This document shows positions 1 through 13,600 of a DNA stretch of 64,000 nt, piece by piece. The notes beneath the pieces were generated by a model. It was not told the DNA's origin. It searched no databases and saw only the letters and a list, made by a program, of their open reading frames with translations. The stretch spans positions 32,801,724 through 32,865,723 of the forward strand of contig NC_092463.1 of assembly GCF_047495875.1 (NCBI RefSeq), read 5' to 3'. The position numbers were made by a program, and so were the translations under genes. Within the stretch, counting starts at the first letter, position 1. Each line of letters starts with the position of its first letter. The DNA is from Pithys albifrons albifrons (taxonomy: Eukaryota > Chordata > Aves > Passeriformes > Thamnophilidae).

Positions 1-181
1 ATTTATTTAAGTGAGACTAGCAGTGGAATTCTGTGAGAAAAAAAATAATTAAAGGAAAGAGACAACATAAAATGGTAAGATATATGTATCATTTATACTC
101 ATTAAAAGATTGTGGAGACAAACTGCTCTTGGAAATGGTCTTAAGGATAAAAGTGTCTTTAGATAGCAGGAAATCACCACT

Positions 182-184
<3 letters not shown>

Positions 185-219
<35 letters not shown>

Positions 220-235
220 ATTCTCTCTCTCTCTC
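185..235. repeat. (CT)n microsatellite
   Basis: An interrupted CT dinucleotide tract broken by two short CA/AT interruptions near 213-222. It creates a spurious Ser-Leu-rich frame on the + strand. Confidence 0.95.
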
Positions 236-1436
236 CTCCCACCTATCCCTCCATCTCTGTGTGCATGTGTCTCTCTTCCAGGTACATCTATTTTACAGTC
301 TCAAGTGAGTCTAGGACCAAGTGTAAAAATACAGGTGCATTTTCTCAAGCAGAAATGGATTCAGTTTGTGTAGAGATGTTAAAAGTTACAATTAAAAGCT
401 CAATTTCAGCACACTGAAAGGTTACATTCCAAATACAGACTACATGAAAAACAGTGCAGAGCACTAATGGAGAGTCTCTTGGTTCCATGTCAGTCGCAGC
501 CCATATATATGCTGATAAAAGCAGCTATAAAGCAATTCATAATTCAGCCTCCATTATCCACGGTAGCCCTTTTGTACTTGATGTATATGTTACAGCTTAA
601 TATTTAAAAAGTCAGGAGAGAAAATAAAGAGACTAATACAATAACAAAAGCTTACTCAGCAGATACAGTGTATCTTATAAATGCTCACTTAAGGAAAGAA
701 ACAAACTCAGTGAATCAATGTTTTTAATACAAAGTAACAGGTGGTTCTGCATAATAAATAAAAAGACAGGAAAACAAGCCAGTTTTTTCTATCTATATCA
801 ACAGTTTAAAACACATTTTAACCAGATGCAGTTAAACAACACTAGAATTAATTAGATGCAAAATTATAATTCCTTGGGGCTGTAGTCTGAAAGAAAAGTT
901 GGGGGAGAAGAAGAAAAGCAATATACATACAAAAACCAGTCATACCTTTTCTAAACTATGTATGTTCAGCAGCATTGTACAAAAATAATTAGGAAATAAA
1001 CTCAGAACCATATGATGGCTCGTGCAACCTCTCTGAAGACAACTGAACTTACTTCAACTGGTTTTGGTAATCTGAAGGTGCTTTGCAAAATTTAATTGAA
1101 CCATTACCTTGTGAGACTCTATTTCCCCACTGATGAATCAAGGAGCGTGCTAAGGGAAAGTTGGTTGCCTAGGGTCACCACAAGTAAGGGACTGAAATGA
1201 AAAGCATCCAATTACCTGCATATTTTGCAACAATGGACTATTACTTCCCCCTATATATGTATGGCTGGGCTTCATGAGCGAAGATTTGGGAAGGACTCTG
1301 ACGTAGAAAAAGACTTTTTCCAAACAATGGCAGGATTAGATTACCGTGTAATACTTTCAGACCACAATTAGCTATTAAGTCTAGATACCTTTATTTCAAA
1401 CAAATGTCTTTTTATGTCTCTGGGCTTTTTTGTCAA

Positions 1437-1493
1437 TTTATTATTATTATTACTATGATTATTATTAATAATAGTAATAATAATAATAATAAT
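1437..1493. repeat. (ATT)n/(AAT)n trinucleotide repeat
   Basis: A TTA/ATT run that switches near its middle to an AAT run, with a few substituted units. The switch makes it roughly self-complementary, so it could fold into an AT hairpin. Confidence 0.9.
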
Positions 1494-1807
1494 GAATTCA
1501 CACATTCAACTAAGTATTTGGAAGGAGAAAAACACAGATAACCTTTCATGATTTAATCACATAAGCCACCACATGAGCCACTTCATAAATTGATCCATAT
1601 GAGTTTGACATTTGTCATAAGAATTTTTAGCTTAGAACAAAAGTAGCTTTGTTTACTGAAAGTTACTTAGAAATATTCCATTTGCAACAATCATTTATGT
1701 AGTCTTGCCAAAACAAAATCCCAGTTCAAATGCTTCTGACATTTAACAACTGTATTTCTTGACATTTTGCCTCCAATTTGAACTTTTTCTAACTGGCTGA
1801 TGCTACC

Positions 1808-1858
1808 AGACTTGGCATGCACACTGTCTACAAAAGCACAAGAGAGCATGCCAAGTCT
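1808..1858. repeat. Perfect 13-bp inverted repeat
   Basis: The arms AGACTTGGCATGC (1808-1820) and GCATGCCAAGTCT (1846-1858) are exact reverse complements around a 25-nt spacer. The arms do not extend further on either side. No function is recognised. The stem is too short for a typical microRNA precursor. Confidence 0.9.
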
Positions 1859-4800
1859 AAGGCAACAGAAAGCAACACAATTAGTACTCCCAATTATTCC
1901 AGGAAGAAGACTCACATGTAGCAGTGGTACTAGTCTTTCAAATGCTATTTATTTTACCTTCAAATTCTAAGCAGTTGAAAGCTTTGTAATCCTAACAGAT
2001 TTGAACACAGTGGGTAAAATGTTAAATAGAATAATCAGCTGATCAGTCATCAGGCTGACTTTGTTAAAAATTTTAATTTAGCTTTAGATTGTTTGTTTTT
2101 TGTGTCCATATAAAAATAGAAATAAATAGAGAAAATAACCCTTAGTCTTAACTGACTAATTTGCTTGCTAGTGCTTTTATGAGATATGGTGAGCCCAGAC
2201 CTTTGTAATTAGTGAAATCACCAACTGCACATTTCTTTTTTATATACAAAGATTAGTGAATCCTTTTCTTCTCAATTGAAAAACTGCTGTAATTATAATT
2301 TAGTGGTGAGAACTTTACTATAAACTTCTCAAAGCATTGTGTTTTCAGTGGTGAGATAACATTCGGAGCTGCACCAATTACTGCTAGAAATCTAGCACAA
2401 GCAAAAGCAGAAAAAAGTTTATTCATTTGCTTCATGAAATTATCAGCATCAAGGAGGAAAAAGTAGAAAATAAGAGGCAGAGAAGGAGAAAAAAAGAAAC
2501 TATAAGATACCAGCGTCAAAACTCCTACTAATAACAAAAAAAAAATTTGTTCCCTTGCTGGAAAAAAATATACACACCAGTAATATAAGTAGCCCTAGAA
2601 TCTGACTTCTCAAGACTGAAGAGAAGTGAAGTCCAAAAGCAGAAATCAGCGTGAACTTGGCTTGTGAAAGCTGCAGAGATAAAAAGTTGCATTTAAAATT
2701 GCCATAAAGAATTCTTCATTCAAACTGAAGCAAAGCAACAATATATAAAGCTATGACTGTAGATGCATCAGTAATGTCACTTATGCATAACTTTGCATCT
2801 GTTTACACTTACTGGCTTGCAGTTTTTTAAAATAAATCTTTGTACTGCTCCAAATCAACAGTTCATTACCTATTCATCAGCACTGAAAACTGTAGAAAAG
2901 TTTGCACTTTAGAACTGCAAGCTGGTGATAGAACTAAGACACAACACCTTTTCTTACATCTCTTTTTCTGTTGTGTGGGCTGATAACATAAGAATGCTTT
3001 TCTGCTGATCATGGTAAACGTCGTTCCATTTTAACCCTTTCAAACTAGCTCTGTTTTTATTTTGTCTTAAGGGAAGCTATTCAAGCTTATGGGTGTCAAG
3101 ACTCAAATTATTCTCAGCTATGTCATAGCACTTTGTTCTGGAGTGCACATAAAAGTTTACACATCCCACAAAGATACAGCTTAATTTCTATTTTCAGGAA
3201 AAAAATATGGTGGTTTTTACATTCACAAAAGTTTATTCTGTAGGAATGGGATTGACCTTGATTTCTAAACATCATGACTTTATAAAATACTAGGCATATA
3301 AAAATTTCTGGGAGACTGCAAAGCAGTTTATCCTGAATGAATGAATGATCCAAACATCTATTTAAAGGTAAATATTCATTACACTCCATACTTTGCTATC
3401 AAGTTTTCTTCCTTTTTAGTTTTGTAATGTAAAGTAGTGAAAAAATTGTGAATTCTTAAGTCAAATTCTTTACAAAATAAGAACTTTTTACTACTACTAC
3501 TCCCTTAAATCACATTCTGTTTGCTTGGCAACTTTTCCATCAGTCCATGCTACAATAAATTCTAGAATCTAAAAGAGACTTGAACCGTCTCAAAATCCAA
3601 ATGTTTCACAGATTAATCAAAAGTTGGTCAATGAAGCTACTAACGAATTTTTCTTTTTCCCATAATTTTTTTAAAGCACTGCTCTCCAACTGAATGACCC
3701 ATTTCATTCTATTAGATCAGCTATGGCTACGGTTCCTTCATTTGTAAAGCTAGAGCTATGCCAACAGCACAGCATCTCAACAATATTACACCTATCTACT
3801 TCAGCTCTTGCTTACAGAACAAGATATTGACATACCTTGAAATATGCTCAGTGATCAACAGATTAAAAAGAATATTAAAGAGCTAAAAGGTTTATGTGCA
3901 TAAGATTTGTATGTGGGGGAAAAAACCTAAGAAGCCTTGCTTTGATGTTTGGGGAAAGACAGTCAGTGTAAAATTTAGCCTCTGCAACAGAATGTAATGG
4001 TTGAGCTTTGAGGTAAGCTCAATCTGTAGATAGTTGGTGAGAGTATAATTTGTCTATGAGCAGTTGGAATGAAAGAATAGACTGGAAGTGCTTGAAATTA
4101 ATTGTCATGAGCAAGTGGTCTCTCCTTCAGAAACATTCCTGATAGCTGTTCTTTATCAAGAATTTTAAAAGATCACAATGGATCATGTGGATAAAAGGCA
4201 CACACTGAAAGCGAAAAAGAACCTGTTTTACTGATACAAGACAGCTATTTCCTCAAAGCTCATGGTGTAATACTTATGTACTTCGAAGCAGATCACAGTA
4301 GGAGATTGGTCATTAGGTGCACCTAATCAGCAGTAGTTTAATCATGTGAAAATATTGGAATAGCAAAATTTTGAGCTAAGATGTACAACTTAACAGCTAT
4401 AATATCCAACTTGGCCCCTGCAAATTGATTTAAAACCAATCTGTGTAATAACAGCAATCTAACCTCTAACCTGAAGTCACTTTCCAGTATAAAGCAGGAA
4501 CATGTCATAATTGTGTATGTCATACAATCATTGGAAGACAGATCACATAGTACTTACAAAGATACAAAACATTTCTGTTGTTAAAAACTATCACATAGTA
4601 ACTTGTTTTCACTGAAGTCTACTCGACAGGGAATACCAGGGTTAGCTGTGGGCAAGCTTCCTATATTAATAAACAAATTGGAATACGTCCCTCCAAAATG
4701 TGCCAGAAGCTTTTAAGAGAATACAGTAAGCTAATGAAATTCTGAATGTTTTTTTTTATTTTTTTTTTTTGCTGCATGCACAAAATACTTCTTCATGCAT

Positions 4801-7800
4801 ATTTCAAAATATTTCCATGTATTAATTTTATAGTTGTAGTTTGATATTCTAAAAAATTCCACAAATTTGCCTCTAGGATAAAAATATTATAACACTAACA
4901 GCAGAAACAGGATACCAAAGATGGTTATTTCTGTAAGCACATTAAATAGATGTAAGATACTACAGTATGCAAGAGAACGTTCTTTTCTACAAGGAAATTC
5001 TATATGGAATTAAACTGGCCGGATAAGTAAGGTTCTTGCAATTAACTGTGAGAATGACATGGCAGAATGGCATGCAAGGAAGATTGCTGAGATATCACTC
5101 ACTGCTGTCGTGTTCTACCAAGAGTTAGGCATTCCCTGAAAGTTAGTCAGGCATCATCCAAAGAAAGCAGGCACCATTTGGCTATCAAGTATTTCTCAAT
5201 GAATTACATTTTGTAGACTTTGGAAATTGCAGTAAACAAACTGCCTAGACAGGGAGCTACTACTTGAATAATGACCTTCAAAAACCTCTGGCCAATTGTT
5301 AAAGACAGTGTCAGAAGATGTAGCACAACAGATTTTAGGATTATGGTGCTCAATTGCTCTAGTTACTGTTGAAAAACCCTTTGAATATCAATACATATAA
5401 TGAAAACAAAACAGATAAATCTTCAAAATTTAAACATACACTGTAAAAGAGTCAGCAACTTTATGAAACTGAAAAGCTTGAAAATACAGTTTCCCTACAC
5501 GTTTTCAGAAAAGAGTAATGTAATTTAAGCTTGTGTGATATATTTGATCAGAAGTACAACTGGAACAATCTAAGAAGTTAAAGCATTTAAGTTTTCATCC
5601 TCCCAGCACTAGTTCTCAGCAAGTTTTTGTATTATCTTCACTCTGCAAGACCTGTAATAGAACTACTCAAACAACAGTTCACCTTCTGCAAAGAAATGTA
5701 TGCAAAATTGACAAATATTCGTGACCAAAAAAAAAAAATTGGAGCAGAAGATGTGATTGAATATGTGAAGTTGAATTGCGGCTTAAGGAAGCACATTTGA
5801 AAGCTGAATCGACACAAAGTTCTGAAAATAATGCTTATGGATGGTATGTAAATACAGGTAAGAAAAAGAAAAATACAATTTATAGTTCCATGACATGATG
5901 TTGTTCATGGTTATGAAGGTTCAGATCAAGCCATTTTGTAGCCTCATTGAACTAAAAATTACTATTAGGTTTTAACTTTGTAAATTGCCAAGCTGCTTTT
6001 CTATTTAAATCACAAAGAATGTATTTACACTTTTCCAGATCAAATGTTACATTGACCCTATTTCTGATGGCTTTTTTCCTTCATATTCACCCTAATTCAG
6101 TATTATTTATGAATATTAATAATAAATTTAATCTCCTTGCCAAAATGAATATGTAAGTTAAATAAATGCACACCAGTTTTCATACTTTCCCATTAGAAAC
6201 TGCTTTCAGTCTGCTTGATATTTAACCAAACCCTTTTAAAAGAAGTCTACTGCTGAAAGAGCCATAATGTATGTATAGATTTCTGGGGGTGTTGGTAAAG
6301 GGGAAAGAAGTGGTTTTAATGTGACACTTTGCCCAGAAAAACATTGTCAAGATAATTTAAATATAATTTTTGTAATATTTATGTGTATTGAGACAGAGAA
6401 ATATGTCCAGAAAACTAAGTGCTAGGTGAAAAAAAGCAAAACATTCATATTTTATGATAATTCATTTTAAAGCCGTCAAATTATCTATGGAACAAATGTT
6501 AATCAGAAAAAATTAAGATAATGTAAGGCATCCAAACATGATATTTAAATGGCTTTAACAGTATATTAATCTTTATGTAATTTAAGATTTGAATATATTC
6601 CTTCAAATTCACATTTAATTATTTTGTTAATCTCATATTGGAAGTATAACTTCATATGCAATTTCTTTTAATACTTTCTAATGTAGCAGAATATGCAAAT
6701 CTGGTTGTTAGACTTTTTACACCCTTGTCCCATATAATTAAAAAGAAAAGTAAAACGGGTAGAGTATAGAAAGTGAAAGAACCTTCTAATATATAAAATA
6801 TGCTAAATATAATTCTAGTTTCCTGAACAAGAGGTGATCACAAATACCTAGGTCTTAGTCATTTAGGATTTTATGGATTAAAACTAACTGCATAAGCTCA
6901 ATCGTAGCCCAAGCAGGAAACAAGTGCAGATGGTGCAGTACTCAGACTATAAACCTGTTAGAAGGCAGGTATTCTACCATGGCGTTTCTTACTCAAGTGA
7001 TCTCTTGAAGGGTATATGTAAAAGAACTAGAACTATGGAGATGTAAATGTTATTTAAGTCTTTTATTCATGGTGAGACAGGTTTGTTAATAAATTGTGTG
7101 CTGTAGGTAGAAATGAGCTATTACTCTAATGATCCATGACCTTGGAAGAACTTACACATCTGACTAAAGCAATATTTGGCAGGTGTTGTTACACTGTCTG
7201 AACAGAATAACAGCCAGTCTCTCATTTTAGCTCCTGCATTGTCTGTAAGCTAAAGAAAAGCAATTCTGCTTGAATAGTTTTGTCAATTACTGCTACAAAT
7301 CAGCATTCTGGGGTCAAAGTTAACAAATTCTAGAAAAAGAAGTGAGTATAGATTATAAGAGAAGACAAAAGACAGAAATAAGAGACACAACCACGATAGA
7401 TTCACATATTATGGCTCACACAACTACCTGTACTTTTCCAATTTATTAATGTAATTTGGAATTTCTTTATAGGTAACCATAGAATGAAGATATGTTAAAA
7501 ATAATATTCATCTTTGAAAATAATTACTCAGCATGCTGTAATTCTCTTCTAAGTTATGAGATTTTCAGTGCAACTGGCCGCTGAGATACAAATCCTACAA
7601 ATAGATATGTATTTTTAACATAAATCTAAAAGACAAAATGGTAATTGAAACATTTTCAAATGATACTTATTCAAGTGCCCTTGGGAAAAACAGGATGACA
7701 ACCCTAAGAATTTTTTAGTAATTCGAAAGAATTGCAGTCTAAATAAGTAATTTGATAGTGCCACAGCAGATTTTTGAGTTGTTTTTAAATTGAGAGGAAT

Positions 7801-8324
7801 GATATTTCTTCTGTAAAAGGGGCTAAATCTTTTAATTTTCTATAAAAATAAATTTGAAATTCTCATACCTTATAAATCTAGAAATGGGAATATTGATTTA
7901 GAAAAGGGCAAATGAAAGTGAATCAATCTTAGCCCTTTGATTAAAAAAATGTGATAATGCTAAAACTGAAATAGGTATAATTCCAGTATGAGTGTAATCA
8001 AGAAAACCAGCAAATATTAAGATTAGGATATATTGGACAGAGGAAAAACAGAAATATAAATATCGTAGAGATCTTAATACCCAAATTCACATGGTCAGGT
8101 ATACATGACCTTGCATATGTGAGTATGAGAACACATCAAAAATTCCCAGATGATTGTAAGTTCAAAGATATATGACTAACCAGGTCAAGAAGCAATTAGA
8201 TAGCGTCCACATTTTTGCAAGTACAATTCCTCTAGACATCTATTTCTAAAGAAAGATTACTTAAAAACTTTAGGATCAGTATGTGGCACTGTCTTTGTAA
8301 ATTCAACATGACAGTTTACAGTAT

Positions 8325-9019
8325 TGTGCTGGTTTAAATGTAAACCTGCAGGAGAAATTATCCCAGCTCAGGAGAGATTATAAATCCGAATTACAATTTA
8401 ATAAAAATATTACAATAAATACAATGACACAAAGAAAAATTGCTTTTAACCCACAAAATCCAGAAGTGTAACCTACTTCCCTGGGACACAAACACAAAGG
8501 GGTTTGTTAGCACCTGTGCTGACCCCCATGTTGTTCCTCTGAGTCCAAAGCAAAAGGAGGTAAAGAAAGAACCTGTTGGTGCAGATGATGCTTGCAGACT
8601 GGTGAAGAGTGATGTTCACAGTCTGATCGAGAGCGATGACCTCCTCCTGGTGAGGTTCTGGTCCTCCTTTTGGTCTGATGAGTGGTTTCCTGAGGTCTTC
8701 AAACTCCCAGATTATGTACCCTCTGGCCCAGGTGGGAGCACCCAGTCCCTCCCCCAGGGCAGTGAGTTCCACAATGGGTGATCTGACTCTGAGTCATGGG
8801 GTATTGTGAAATCGTTGATGGCCCATTAGCAGACACACCCCCTCAGGCTGGGTGTGAAAGTGCTAATGACTCCCTGGAGGAGAGTTACCACAATTCTTAT
8901 CTCACAGGTGTCTTTCACACCCAGCTCATATCCTGAGGAGTCGGGTGTGCCCTGGGCAGCTGCTGCAAATGGTCCGTAGTTAACAGTGAAAAACTGGTCC
9001 CACCTGCTAAACTAGGACA
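8325..9019. mobile_element. Solo LTR of an avian endogenous retrovirus, copy 1
   Basis: The element opens with TGTGCTGGTTTAAA and closes with AACTAGGACA, the TG...CA ends expected of an LTR. It is clearly the same family as the copy at 33495-34123: shared blocks include the GGCCCATTAGCAG segment and the CCCCCTCAGGCTGGGTGTGA segment. The 5-bp flanks (AGTAT left, TTATT right) agree only partly, so the target duplication has decayed or a boundary has shifted. No internal retroviral genes flank it. Compared with copy 2 it keeps an extra segment around 8876-8950. The open frames across it on both strands are not genes. Transcription direction cannot be settled from the sequence. Confidence 0.8.
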
Positions 9020-10115
9020 TTATTTAGCCTTGACTTTCATTAACTCAAGAATACAGTTAGTGTGTCATGTCTTGGTGAAACATTGTCCTTATTTACTACT
9101 AGTTTTATTTTTGCCTAAGCCTGCTACTGATTCTCAACTTTTATTGTTCTTCCACAGCACATTTAAACATCCACTGTAATTTTTTTAGACTTGCAAGGAG
9201 AGCTGAGCACAATAGTGTTTTTAGAAAAACCACTAATAATATTAATCAAAGGTTTCTTGAATTTCATTATAACGCACTTCCTTCATGAAGCCATATTCAG
9301 TTTACACTTGGGTTGCCTTTTTTTTTCTCTGTAATTTTTATTAGAAGTATTTGTTGGAAACACTGTCTAGGGAAGAAAAGATATTTATTATAACATTCTG
9401 CCCACACTATACAGCATCATGACTCAATACAACTAATGAAAACCCACAAAATTAACTCAGTTTGTCAGAACTCCATGAAACTTCAGTACCTGCTAGTCAA
9501 AGTACTGAGGAGCTATAAAGGTAATACAGAGCTATAAAATTAATTCCTCAATCCAAATCACTCAGTTACTCAAATACTCCATGAAAATATGCTAAGGCTT
9601 ATCATAATTTGAGAGGTGAGAATAGGATTCTAAATTTTAATTGAGCTTGGGTTTGCATTTTTAAAGTTATTTGGACTGATCTCCTTCATGTGTATTAACT
9701 TTCCATTGTTATACCCAGTATGCCAACAGGAAAGAATACATACAATAAATTGCCAAGTGCTGCACTGGTAGCACATGGTCAGCTTTACCTTTCGAGTCTT
9801 TCACAATCTTTGCAGATTATAGCAGCTGTCTTTATTCCATCTACAAAAGCCATGACCCTTCTTTGGCTGCAGAGCTGATTCATCAGAGTGTAGGTAAAAG
9901 TTTGTGACATTTAAAAGACTATATATTATTTCCCACCACTGCAGTGGTTTTGAACCTGTCTATGTAGGGTTCAGGAGACAGAAGCCAATTTAAAAAGACT
10001 GAGGTCTTGTCCATTGAAAGCAGCATAGTATCAGATTTGCTTCCTCTGTTCCCTGAAGAAAGTCACTAGGAAGGTGGCATTTAACTATCCTTACGATAGT
10101 TAAGTAACAAATAAT
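9020..10115. other. Intergenic DNA, nothing recognised
   Basis: No coding exon or repeat family is recognised. A short perfect hairpin (9-bp arms, 5-nt loop) sits at 10081-10103, just before the pyrimidine tract that follows. Confidence 0.5.
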
Positions 10116-10170
10116 TTCCTTTCTTTTTTTTTCTTTTTTTTTTCCTTTTCTGTTTTTTTAACATTTGCAG
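10116..10170 (+). promoter_or_regulatory. Strong 3'-splice-site-like polypyrimidine tract
   Basis: A T/C tract of about 44 nt (10116-10159) is followed by AACATTTGCAG, ending at 10170. This is the layout of an excellent acceptor site. The sequence after it is open for about 195 nt but resembles no protein I know. It could be the acceptor of a noncoding upstream exon, or simply a pyrimidine repeat that happens to end in CAG. No convincing donor can be assigned. Confidence 0.3.
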
Positions 10171-10399
10171 ATGGTAGGTCAGGCAACCTCCTGTGAAGTC
10201 ACAGTCCCCAGAGCAGTCTGGGCTGGCAGTGCATCCATCAGCAGCTGGGATCACCCCTGGTACTGCTCATGGATCTCTGAGAGCCCAGAACAACATTTTG
10301 AACAGGAAGACTTCTCTGTGCAATTAGGACTAAGTTGCCAAGACCAACACTGTGTGATAACATAAAGACTTCCCAAACTTAACTAAATCTATTTAAGTA

Positions 10400-10650
10400 T
10401 ATACTTCTTAACAATTTCTTGGGGCACCCATTCACGCCTACCCTCAGCCAGGGGAGTCACCCCAGGCAGCCTCCCATGCTGATGGGCAGACGGAGCCAGC
10501 TCTGTGCTTTCTTCGCTCCTCCCGGGCAGCGCCTCCCCGCGGCGCGGGGCCAGGTCGGAGCCCCTGCGCTCCCTCTGCTCCTCCACAAAGGGCTGTCCTG
10601 CCTGTCCGAGCCCAGCCAGCGAGCCCTCACCGCTTGCAGGAGTAGAGGAG
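10400..10650. promoter_or_regulatory. Small CpG-rich patch, candidate promoter
   Basis: About 250 bp are strikingly richer in G+C and CpG than the surroundings. The densest part is the CCGCGGCGCGGGG segment near 10536-10548, and I count roughly 14 CpGs between 10430 and 10640, while the flanks are nearly CpG-free. It is not a CR1 or LTR sequence that I recognise. It could be an upstream RYR3 promoter or first exon, a promoter of a divergent transcript (the neighbour FMN1 runs the other way in other amniotes), or a retained GC-rich repeat. A 65-residue minus-strand frame (10586-10389) starts here but has no recognisable homology. Confidence 0.4.
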
Positions 10651-13600
10651 AGACCTCATATGCTTGATCTAGGACCTGAGGTGATTCTGCTTTCCTGGAA
10701 AGAAGGGCAGGGTGTCCCTACTCTCATTGCTCTTCAGATCACGAGAGTACGCAGTTTCTCTCTGCACAACCACTGCAAAACCAGTTAGCTTTGCTTGTAA
10801 CTCATCCCAGGACCAGCTGAACGTGTGAGGGGTCCTATAAAGGCAGAACAAAGTTCAGCTCTTGAAGGTGAGGTAGTGTGTGGGAGGTCTGGGGTCTGCA
10901 CATTAAAACATTTTAAAACAAATAAATGCTTGCATATATAAGCTTCGTGAAATTGACTTCCTTGAGGGTTTATGGAAAGGCATGGTTATCATGAAGGTAA
11001 ACAAAAATGAACCAGAAAATATAGTGGAGCAGAAGTGTGTGCAGTCCTGAAGCAGCAGCTGCAGTTTTGAACACAGCTGAAGTGTTTCCAGAAGTGAAAT
11101 GAGTAAAAGGTCGGGTGGAAAGCAAAGTTTGTCTGTACTAATTAGAAAGTAGCTTCTTGGTTGTTGTTTTGATTTAATTTCTAAGTAGATATAAAGTAAT
11201 TTAAAATCAGGATTTTTGTATTTCAAATTAAAAAATAGGAATAAACTTTGGAAATACTTTGAATTTTTAATGGTTGAATTAATCATTGTACTGGGAGCAT
11301 GACCTGAAACACCATGAGAGTGTTAGAACACCCTGGTTTAAAGTGAAATGCAGGTCAGACTTCAAATTTTGCCAGGGATGATGTAATGATAGATGTCCTT
11401 CTGAGAAAACAGACTGATTTTTTCTAGCTATTAAGGAGTAAAAGGATTTGGAGATCACTCCCTTTCCTTTGCCTGAGTATTATTTATTCTGTTGTGGAAA
11501 AAAAAATCTGTGGCCTTATTTTATGACTTCTTAATTTGACATTGTTTTAAACTACCATCCAGTATAGTGGTTCTCAAAACATTTTGTGCTCAAGTTGAGG
11601 TACACTTAACCTAAGGAATTGACTTGACTTGGTAGACTAGCACACTTATTGTCACAGCTTTGAACAACATTTCCTTGTCCTATTTTTTAATTTTGCATCT
11701 TTATTAGAACCCTTAACATTAATTTTAAACAGTTTTCTTTGTTAAAGCTGGTTAGACCATCTAATAGTGTGAGTGATCATGATCTTCTCTATCAGAGCAA
11801 GCACCTGCTCTTACTTAAGGTCAGGCTTTGAGGCACTGCTTTATCTAGAGAGCAATGACATCTTGTAATTGATTGAAGTTAATATATTCATTTTCTCATA
11901 CCCCATATATGTATGCAAATCATTAAACTACACATTTCTAGAAGAGCTTTTGAGGCTAAGTTAATCCAAAGTAGATGATAAATGCAGAATTTTGGGGTTT
12001 TACTGCATTTTTGTGGTCTTTTTTTCAGATTTAGATTCCTCTGTCATGGGAATATTTGGAAGAGTTAGTTGCATAATTGGTTTCTAAGTTTTCCCAAGAG
12101 GTCAGATCTAATACTTTCAGAATCTTGTTACAAAAGTTAATTAAAGCATCTCCAGCACATTTTCACTTGCTGCAATACAAGTAGGATTAATACATTCAAA
12201 ATGTCTAAGTTATAGTTGAGAAAAAGCATTTGATTTACAAGTTGTGAAAAAAGTCTTATATTTGGATCTTAAATTGCCTCCTTAAAAATGTATAAAATTA
12301 ACAACAAAACTTGAAAGTAAAAGTAAGTAAACAAAGAGGTGACATAAATTGGAATATGCATAAAGTAGAAGTGAAAATGGCTACTTCTTTCTAAAGGACA
12401 CAGCAATATTTACCAATTAGTTTGTGTAAACTAAAAGACACTCAGTGCAGCACAAGCCTGGGAAAAGCTTTTTAGGCTTCTTGATTTCTAACCATTAAGA
12501 AACAAAGAAAAAGATGGTTTTGTTTTTAAACTTGGTGTCTTAAAAAATAAAAGTTGGAATTCTTTATTGAATTAAATATGAATTGTTTAATTTTTGTTTG
12601 TTTTACATCTTAGCTATGCCAAGTGCAGTTTTAGAAAAGGCTGTTTTCTACAGCTGATTTTTGGTTACCACGTTTAACTGTTCAACTACAATGAGATTTT
12701 GAAATGCCATATGTGTAGGTTTGCAGGAGGTGGAAGATTTTTCTGAGACTGTTGCAACAAATTTGCTCTGTTCTATTACTGTTTTTTCCTATATTTAAAA
12801 ATGGGCAATGCCAGAAACCTGTTGAAATGCCTCTGACTTAGCAGTCCTTATGGAACTTTCTGATTTTATTTAAGAATCTAATATAAATATATATAAAAAT
12901 TTTGATCTTGTATGTCTGTCCAATTTAAATTAGGTCTAACTAGAACTGATAAGATAAAGACCATCATGGCTTGAATAAGTAATGGTTGTGTATAAACTCA
13001 GTAAGACTGTACTGTCAGCATGTATACAAAAGCCAATTTTAATTTACAGTAATACTCAGAATTGTATTCAATATACAGTATAGTCAAAATTAGTTTTGAC
13101 TGTTAATCCCTTCCTGTGATGCTCCTAAAGAACCACTGAACCAAGCTGGTGACATGTCATTTGCAGACATTTTTCACTTTAAAATTATGTGTGAGTGATT
13201 ATAATTCATTTTAGGACCTGACTTTAGAAAAGTGAATTGTCAGATTCTAGAACAACGGTACTTATTATGTCACTGTTGCCTACCTTTCGATCGTTGATTT
13301 TAGTATTTGCTGTATATAAATGAACACTCAGAAGGCACTCTTGCAACTGGCTGCTTTCTCAAATATGCTAATTATTAATTTGTTAATTACAATTTTTTTC
13401 ATATAATCTCCTTCAATAATTATTTTATTTGTCAGTTGCCATGGTCAGTAGTCATGGCCACCAGTACTAGCTCGTAATCATCCAAATCTGTACATTCATA
13501 GAATATATATATACTCCAAACAGTAAGAATTCTATTGCCACTTTTGCTTAATTTTAAATTTAACTATTGATATCAAAGTTGTAATTTGTTACAGGAGGTG

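Larger units (their letters stand above)
1..8324. other. Upstream intergenic DNA, no gene seen
   Basis: AT-rich, CpG-poor sequence with no splice-bounded coding exon that I recognise. The open frames here are short and start and stop without protein-like composition. The only structure is simple-sequence repeats, short A or T runs and one perfect inverted repeat, listed separately. In other amniotes the gene head-to-head with RYR3 is FMN1, so this is probably the FMN1-RYR3 interval. That is synteny knowledge; I did not recognise an FMN1 exon. Confidence 0.6.

Noticed and set aside
8440..8781. 113-codon frame and its minus-strand shadow as genes
   Set aside because: Both lie entirely inside the solo LTR and have no gene features.
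10165..10365. 66-codon + strand frame after the acceptor-like tract as a coding exon
   Set aside because: The translation resembles no protein I know and runs straight to a stop without a donor. Kept only as a possible noncoding exon.
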